Below are positions 57,276 to 64,000 of a stretch of 64,000 bases of DNA, piece by piece. How positions within the stretch are numbered: the stretch's first letter is position 1; the number at the start of each line of letters is the position of its first letter. The position numbers were made by a program, and so were the translations under genes. The stretch comes from Tillandsia leiboldiana (lineage: Eukaryota > Streptophyta > Magnoliopsida > Poales > Bromeliaceae), in NCBI GenBank assembly GCA_029204045.2, contig CM055071.1:15707161-15771160 (forward strand), written 5' to 3'. The notes under the pieces are model-generated. The model worked only from the letters and a program-made list of their open reading frames with translations. It did no database searches and was not told where the DNA came from.

Positions 57276-59331
57276 TGTAGAGTACCGGAGCTTCGGGCAG
57301 TGTGCCGACACCCACGTGGCAGCCTGGTATTGTGGAAATACCATCAGCAGTTTCTGTTTGTATTTACAGAGAGGTTCGGGTGGTCCCGTAGCGACGCGGA
57401 AGTCTTTTTGAAGGAAAGTGAGTTGGCGTCGACTTGAAAGCTTGCGGGTCGAGCTTGGTTTCTTGGTGTTTGATGTGAGTTGAACTCTTGGGACATGTGT
57501 ATTATGTGTTACAGAGGTGTTCGGTTGGTTTTCGGGGGTGATGCGGAGGATCCGAGGCGAGAAAGTGTGGGCGGGGCAAATTTGGATTTTCGGGCTGTTG
57601 CTGGGGTTTTGGGAGGCTGGTTCCGGAACCAGGTGTTTGGTTTCCGGAAACCAGGGGCTGTGTACCGGTACCAGTGGTGGGTGGTACCGGTAAACAGACC
57701 ACAGGGGGAGCCCCGATTAACCCGGACTTGCACAGTAAAACTCGGTATGGGCTTCTTCTGTTCCAAACTACTCCCGCGTTGATTTTTATACCCCCTCAAC
57801 ACAGCTCCCTCACCCTTATCTCATCCCTTATCCATCCTCCACCATTCCTTGCTGCCTGAGAAGAAGGAGAGGAAGAAGAAGGTGAAGAAGCTTGGTTTCC
57901 ATTTCTGCTGCTTGTGGGAGTTGACCGAGTCAACGTGCGCGCGCGCGAGGAGCAATTGAGGTAATTGATTGTTGGAAACTATGGATTTGGATTCATTGGT
58001 TCTTCTCTTGGTTTTATTGATGGATTTAATGGTGAATTGAGCTAATTTTCCATTCTTGCTCCTTGGTACTCTCGGATTGCATGCTTGCAGCAGGTTGAGT
58101 ACTGTGCAAATCCGCAACTCTTCGCCACGCTTAATTCGTGGACTGTAGTGATCGGTTTGAGCTGGGATTTTTATGGTGGCCTAGCTGGGTGCTGTGGAGG
58201 TTGCGTGGAGCTCCGTGGATTTTTCCGAGAACGCGCGACGGCGCGCGCGCGCTGCGAGGGGCGCAGTTCAGTTTTTTCTTCAGTTTTCGCCCGTTTCTTC
58301 ACCAATTTCAGCGCGGCCCTTCGGGAAGCATTTGAGGTGGGTTGGTTTTTTCTTCTAAAAATCGTGGAATGCCCTCTAATGCTTCAGAACGCACTTTGAT
58401 CATGTCAAAACTGTATATTTTAGCTGTTAAATGATCTGATAGTTGCCTAGAAAATTATGGAATATTATCTGAACCCCAAAGCATTTTTAGTAGACTCTTG
58501 GCACTATATGAACTAGACGGTATACTTGGTTGGCCTCTTTTTAAAGCTCCCGAACCGTTTTAAAATCCGAAAGCGTTTTATTGGAAAACCGACTTTTAAA
58601 ATGGTTTTAAAATGTCCGAGGGTTCTAGTGATGCTGCATGGGTTCGGGGAGCGTTGTTCTCTCGTTGCCGGGGGGCCGAGGAGAGAATTTGGTTGTTTAT
58701 TCAAGCCTTTCTGTGGCTTTTTTGAGTTTTACTAGTGTCGTTGGGGGTTCCATGAAAGCACTTCAGATTGAAGTCGTGGAGTTTACTCCGACCTTGACAT
58801 GAGAGTGAGTTGTCTGTTCACTGTGTTAACGATCTTTTTGATCGCGGCTTGTAGCCTTGCTGAGCCTGGATGTTTGCCAGTATGAGATACTTGAGGTACT
58901 TGAGTTCGGTGGGGTTTCGCCCCCTCGAGCTACGCCCCGGGTGCGATGATGTTACCGAGCCTGACGAGGGTCTGCGATGTGTACTGATCTGCCTTGAGGG
59001 ACACCCTACGTAAGTCCGTTCCTCCGGGATGTGCGGAAGTAGATGAGCGGCAGGCTTGACTTTATCTTGACTGGTCCAAAGTGGACAGTCATTGAGATTT
59101 GGGTGAGGACGTGTGAGTGAGTTACATTGCAGGTTCATAGTGAGTACTTTTCCTTTGAAGCATATGTAGAGGCATATAGAGGTAGATTTCCTGCTTCCAT
59201 ATCTATCTATCTATCTATCTATTTTTGTTTACCCTTTTGTGTACCGGTGGACTTAGTGGGCATACCGTGGCTTTGAGGACGGTACCCACTGGAAACTACC
59301 TTTGCATAGTTCTCACACCCGCGCGGTGCAG

Positions 59332-59386
59332 GTTTTCCTGAGGCAAAGAGCTCCGACTCCTTCCCGTGCGGGGTCTTCAGATCGAG
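59332..59386 (+). other. LTR mini-exon candidate (LTR I)
   Basis: 55 nt between GCGCGGTGCAG and CAGATCGAG|GTAAAGG. The 3' end CAGATC.AG|GT matches the LTR A-D mini-exons. Confidence 0.5.
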
Positions 59387-59627
59387 GTAAAGGGCGTGGC
59401 CCGACTAGTCGCTTACCCGAGTCAGTTTAGTGGAGAGGTAGCATACCCTTTTGAGTTTCCACTTTGGTAGAGTGAGATTTGAGAGATGTTTTTTGTGTAC
59501 CTTGAGGACAGCTTATATCTGGTATTTTATTTACTCTAGTACAGTTTTCTGTTTCCTTTCTATAGCATGTTCTTACTTTTGCTCTGATATCTGTCGGCTA
59601 TAGATTTATTTGCAGGGTAGACGCTTG

Positions 59628-59651
59628 TCTGTACGGCAGTTTCCGTACAGA
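59628..59651 (+). promoter_or_regulatory. Conserved LTR-end hairpin (LTR I)
   Basis: TCTGTACGG pairs perfectly with CCGTACAGA over CAGTTT, then GGCGGATCTG and GCGAGCCCGGGTCGCAG to the LTR end. Confidence 0.75.
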
Positions 59652-59713
59652 TGGCGGATCTGTTTAGCGAGCCCGGGTCGCAGTTTCGAACCCCGGGGCG
59701 TGACAGATTAGAG

Positions 59714-59728
59714 TGGTATATCAGAGCC
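59714..59728 (+). promoter_or_regulatory. Primer binding site of element I
   Basis: TGGTATATCAGAGCC, the tRNA-iMet site carrying an extra TA, eight bases after the LTR end. Confidence 0.75.
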
Positions 59729-59946
59729 TAGGTTTATAGGTCTTGAGGACTTAGAGACCCTAGGCTTTAGCCGGACAGTAGGTTGACTACGAGAGAGACG
59801 TGATTTCTGACAGATAGTCCGATTGTTTGAACTCCCCCAGAGGATTGGGTGAGTAATTTTGCGTTTATTCTCTAAAGGGGACATGTCGGCTGGCAGACGA
59901 CATTACGCTGTAGACTGGGTAATATGTATAGACTCTCGTTTGATTG
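59729..59946 (+). other. Start of element I internal region
   Basis: Untranslated-looking sequence after the PBS, matching the reverse complement of AB 22100-22240 in places ('CCTAGG.TTATAGGTC', 'GACTTAGAGA'). It runs into the gap; no gag is visible. Confidence 0.6.
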
Positions 59947-60046
59947 NNNNNNNNNNNNNNNNNNNNNNNNNNNNNNNNNNNNNNNNNNNNNNNNNNNNNN
60001 NNNNNNNNNNNNNNNNNNNNNNNNNNNNNNNNNNNNNNNNNNNNNN
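59947..60046. other. Assembly gap (100 N)
   Basis: Exactly 100 N, presumably a placeholder length. Confidence 0.99.
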
Positions 60047-61569
60047 AAACTTTGCAGGTGCCCGCGACCAGCTGCGGCGGCTGCGGCGGCGGCGCAACCC
60101 GGCCAAAAAACACAAAGCCCGAACTAGGGCATCGCCCCGCCGCCCCACAGTGCATCAAATCACTCCAAATTTGGAGGAGATGATCAAGGTGTTCAACAGA
60201 ACACAACTATCATTTTGTTTTCGAAGTTGCGCCATCGGGTGGCGGCAAAACGGCCGCGGCGGAGCTACTTCGGTTTCCGGCGGGTGCAATTTCCCCGCCG
60301 GCGACCGGAAGCAAACCCACTTCGGGGTTCAGCAGGGGACATCCCCAGGACTTCACTACTCTACTGCACTAACCTAAGTTGCAAAGAAAACGAAAAACAA
60401 AGGGCCTCACCTTTGCCGGATCCGAGGAAGATGAAGATGGTGGCTGCGGCGGCGCTCGGCCACGGTAGTGCACCAGCCCACCTCGACTTGCCTTCAGGAT
60501 GAAGATCACACCCACAGAGAGGTCAAGCACAAGTTAAAGTTTTGATTCTCTCCCTCACTTACAACCCAAGAATCAAGGTTGCCTTTGTTTTAACCTTGCT
60601 TTTCCGGCGACCCTGGGGCGGCGGCCGGTGGTGCAGATGCTCGGGAACCCTCGTAGAGAAGTCGTGGGGTCGTGGGAGAGGAGGCTACGGTTACACCAAG
60701 GCTGCGGCTAGGTTTCAAAGAAATAACCCTATGTGCTATGATATAGTTTGCAATAAAATGCAATTAAGTCCCCGAACTTAATGTATTTTCACTTAAGTCC
60801 TCTGCTGTAGAACAAACTCACAAGGAAGTCCCTCGTGTACAAGTTTGGAGTATTCGACACATAAAATATAGAGCTTTTATCCAAAATACTATAATTTTTC
60901 TTAATTTTCTCATTATTTCACGCTTTTCGAGACAACCGAGTTGTCAAACTGAAAAATGGACACCGCCACGACGTCCGGCTCGACGAAACCTATCAGGTAG
61001 CGATTTTGTTCGCTAAAATTTCGCTCCATAATTTTTAAATTGCATCTTATACTGTAAATTATACGGTTCGGCATACTTTACGATGCTTTAGGGTCGTCAA
61101 ACGGAAATTCCGTCAGCGCCATTGCGTCCAGAACGTCGAAACGGATCAAATCGACTATTTGGATCGCTATGTTCAGAATCCGAACAGTGAAATAGTGTAT
61201 GTTGCAACCGAGGGAGATTCGAAAATAGGAGTTACTGTGCATCTACAGTAATAACTTAAGTTATACTGTGCAGAGCACTGTTACATTGGCCGCGGCAATT
61301 TGTTCGCTTCTCGCTGAATTCCGGAAGATCGACCGTCAGATCGAAAAGTGCTGAATATGAATCTCGCTCAGTTCGACGAGACGATCGCAACGGTCAATTC
61401 GGATTTCCAAGATCATGTCTGGATTGGAAAGTAGCCTTTTTATCTAGTGCAAAGTGCGACTTGCACACTGGCGATTGACCATATAGGTCAACACAAGTCT
61501 TTTGATTTCAAACCAGCGCAAACTTCACTTTTAATCATTTATTAAAATAAAATATTTCGAGTTTCTACA
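60047..61569 (-). mobile_element. LTR fragment G (minus strand, H-type 5' half)
   Basis: It shares with LTR H right part (38435-39706) the GC-rich first-exon region, a donor near 60411 (GGCAAAG|GTGAGG), 'ACGACGTCCGGCTCGACGA', 'TTTACGATGCTT' and 'CATTGCG.CCAGAACG'-type words in the same order. The right end is GAGTTTCTACA (LTR start TGTAGAAACTCG on the minus strand). The left part is lost in the gap. The right flank is AT-rich low-copy DNA, so this is the right edge of the TE cluster. Confidence 0.7.
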
Positions 61570-64000
61570 GTTCATGCACATAATTTTAGCATCACTAATC
61601 ACACAATAGGCAAATGAAGAGAAAAACTAATAAACTGTTACCTACTAGGCTACAATTAAAACAAAGGTGGTTGGTGAAAGTTATAGCTTAATATTTTCTC
61701 TAAAAGGATCTGATGATATTCCAGTGTTCTGATTTAGTTGTACATGTTAATTGGGAGGAGGTTATGAATGTCTTCACTGTCAAGTAAGACTGGAATTGCG
61801 ATGCACTACTTAAGTTCATTTCTTTCTCATTAGTGATCAGAATACCTAAAACCCTTTAGACAAGCATCAAAGTTCGTACATTCTGGACACTGAGCAAAGT
61901 TAACTGAACACAATCACAATGACAAAATGGAATAATAAACAAAAAAACACTCAGCAATTCTCCCACATACTCACATCTGGAAGACAAGAGGAAGGGTTGC
62001 ACTATGTTCACTTTACTTTTATCATTTCCAAAAGTTAACAAATGTTGAACAGCTCAAATCTGAAGTATGCTGCACAGAACAGCAGTGCATCCTTTGCAAA
62101 GTATCAACTGTAGGTCAATTGTTCGAAATTTGAGAAAATTTTGTCTCAAGTAATTTGGACAAGTTATTAACCAATCTTTCTATTGACTGATTTTGATTGA
62201 AAAGTTAAAGTCGATTAATCCGAGTAAAAGTAAGAAAACCAGTCTATATAGAAGCGAAGCAAAGAATTCTCTGTTGGTAAAGGAGTAATTCTTACTTCCA
62301 AACAATTAAAAATATAATTTTGAAGGTCCGCCAATTTCTTCACGTTCTGATAGTGGTACCTGGTCATGATGAGCTCTATCTTTTGTGAGGACTTGTTCAT
62401 GCTTCGTGAGAACTTGTTTATCCTGCACCAAAAATAAAAAGCAGAAGCAAAAGCAAACGCCAAAGCAAAAGCAGTGCAGTTGGAGCTTCGGGATTGTAAA
62501 TCTCAATTTTGCTAAATGTTCATTTGAAGGTAGCAATAACTGGAAACAAAAGCAATAGGAAGACCAAACAGAAATAAGAATATCACTGGTTTAAGAGTAA
62601 GAACTAATTGAAAACAATTCGAAATGTTAAGCTATCAAATTAAAAGACACGAAGTAAAAATAATTAAGGAAAAAGAGGGGGCTCAGATAAATTTACTCGT
62701 CAATAACAGAAAATAGTAGGAAACCGGACCGAAAGCTGTTTTCTCTCATTTATCATTATTTTGCAGTTATCAGTTCGTTCTCTAAGCTGATTGCGAAGAT
62801 TCAGCTGTTGATTACACATTCTTTTTGAAGCAACTATCGAATAATGCAAGCTGGTTGACGAAAGAACAACAGTTAAAAGTAAACCTTCTAAAATAATTAG
62901 TTTTATATCCATGTACCAACGCTGCCCAACCCTCGCTTCACCAAGTAAGCCATTGAATATAGCTACCCTTTCATGTATGAACAGGGTTAACTCAGAAATA
63001 AACTGTCTTATGCCTTTAGGCACTTTTTTCCCTGTTTTTTACGTGTCATCATTGCCTCCCACAAAAACAGAAGCAAGTAAAAGCAAATTTAAATCACCAA
63101 ACATAATACATGTAAGCAAGACTGCTATTATTTTACTACAATGCCTAAAAATTCATCACCGAAAGAACAAATAGATAAACTGATTATTCCTGCCCAACAA
63201 AATCTAGATAGAAGCTGCATCTTATGAAGAAACTCAAAGTAAAGAAGCCAGCACCCAAAATAATTAGCACCAAAGTAGCTTCCACCTCTCATTTTCCCCT
63301 TTTCTGTTCTTTCCTTAGAAATAAAAGGGTTATAAAAGCCCCATTAGACACTATCTTCATCAATCTTATCTAACTATGTTGCTCAAATTCAATTCATATG
63401 ATAGAGTAAGGGTTGTATAATATTCAGAAAGATGAAACCATGGTCAGATCCCTGATTCACAGAAGATCAGTCTTTGTATGGGGTCCATAAAAATGGCACA
63501 AAATGCAGTAAAACTGAAATATCATGTACCAAACTCCTCTGAGGAAGATTTAATTGTTACCACAGACACATGAAGGACTTTGGTGTGCCATGAATCAAAG
63601 TATAGAAAAAATACATATATTATGACGACAACTATTAGAAGAGTGCACCTTTTGTTCTAGTCATAATCCACATTTCACTTCTCATGCCAAACCTCAAGCC
63701 TAAGGGCAATTTTCACAATACTTGGCATCTAAGATATAATTTTGCATTTTGTAAAGAAGTTAGACCAGTGGTAATCTTTGATGACACCATCGATACCGAT
63801 TTCAGGTTTTTTTTTCCTTTTCCTGCTGTTGTGAAAGAGGCAAACCAACAAATACTTCTTACCATTTTTGTTCCGCGGAAATTAAATTTTGAACTATCAA
63901 AATCTAAATTTTATGCCTCATTTGATACAATTTTTGCTAATATGTATTTTGTTGACTATGCACGCTTAACAGAGCTTAATGTTTTTTCATGAAATTTTAC
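61570..64000. other. AT-rich low-copy flank with possible exons, no identified gene
   Basis: There is no TE signature. Minus-strand open stretches at 62306-62536 and 62700-63023 and a plus-strand one at 63684-63992 exist, but none matches a family I recognise. The region may be intron-rich host sequence. Confidence 0.4.
62344..62426 (-). other. Candidate exon (unidentified)
   Basis: On the minus strand, after a good acceptor (TTTATTTTTGGTGCAG), the frame reads DKQVLTKHEQVLTKDRAHHD, then QVPLSEREEIGGPSKLYF and a stop. A donor-like CAG|GTACCA occurs after HHDQ, so it may be an internal or a terminal exon. Family unknown. The internal echo VLTKHEQVLTK is a small repeat. Confidence 0.25.

Larger units (their letters stand above)
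57276..59705 (+). mobile_element. Element I 5' LTR (2.43 kb, plus strand)
   Basis: It starts TGTAGAGTACCGGAGC and ends CCCCGGGGCGTGACA. It has an exon-1-like donor (AATTGAG|GTAATTG at 57961), a conserved donor TTTGAG|GTGGGTTGG at 58337, a mini-exon 59332-59386 and a perfect terminal stem at 59628-59651. A PBS follows, so this is a 5' LTR rather than a solo. The candidate target duplication TAAGC lies at 57271-57275. Confidence 0.88.

Noticed and set aside
63684..63992. 102-codon plus-strand open frame
   Set aside because: AT-rich, no recognisable motif, no splice or promoter support; length is compatible with chance.

Overview
This window is dense, nested transposable-element sequence from a flowering plant with a repeat-rich nuclear genome. 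The evidence is Ty3/gypsy chromovirus proteins (protease, RT, RNase H, integrase, chromodomain), initiator-Met-tRNA primer binding sites, very long LTRs, a CACTA DNA-transposon end and solo LTRs with 5-bp target duplications. I cannot name the species. Two runs of exactly 100 N (14373-14472, 59947-60046) mark it as draft assembly, and some junctions next to them look rearranged or misjoined. I found no intact host gene. The low-copy AT-rich ends (about 1-2380 and 61570-64000) carry at most isolated candidate exons.

Layout: 1-4120 ends in the right half of a CACTA element with a decayed transposase tail and two subterminal tandem arrays. It abuts a minus-strand gypsy element whose 3' LTR is 4121-5120 and whose integrase/chromodomain is 5195-6430. 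I think this is the 3' part of one old element ('E4'). Its RNase H/RT lies at 26513-27162 and its RT/protease/gag at 30550-32343, all on the minus strand and in order, split by later insertions. Those insertions are two further minus-strand elements (L1 from 6431, L2 from 9966), a complete LTR-internal-LTR element AB (15061-26512) with 4.2-kb LTRs and only 3.0 kb of broken internal sequence, and a perfect solo LTR (27163-30549, duplication ATATC) inserted 26 bp from the RT catalytic codons.

From 32344 a plus-strand element F begins. Its 5' LTR is truncated and split by solo LTR H (32694-39706, duplication GGTTT), which is itself split by another solo LTR (35620-38429, duplication AGCAC). F has a tRNA-iMet PBS (40571), decayed pol with internal deletions, and a 3' LTR (44283-46759). 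Next come a minus-strand RT fragment (E5), a plus-strand LTR fragment J (47304-49157), a second AB-type minus-strand element CD (49158-57275), a plus-strand 5' LTR with PBS (element I, from 57276), a gap, and an LTR fragment G (60047-61569).

Main finding: LTRs of at least four otherwise divergent families share one architecture. It consists of (1) a first-exon-like segment ending in a GT donor, (2) usually a CpG-rich 300-500 bp island, (3) a second segment ending at a conserved donor (AG|GTGGGT), (4) a 28-55 nt mini-exon with AG acceptor and GT donor kept in 11 of 11 copies examined, and (5) a terminal RNA hairpin whose stem varies with compensatory and G-U changes, just before the shared end GGGGCGTGACA and the PBS. 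This suggests the long LTRs encode a spliced multi-exon leader. AB/CD and F/L1 each show internal deletions shared between separate copies, so defective elements were probably amplified in trans.
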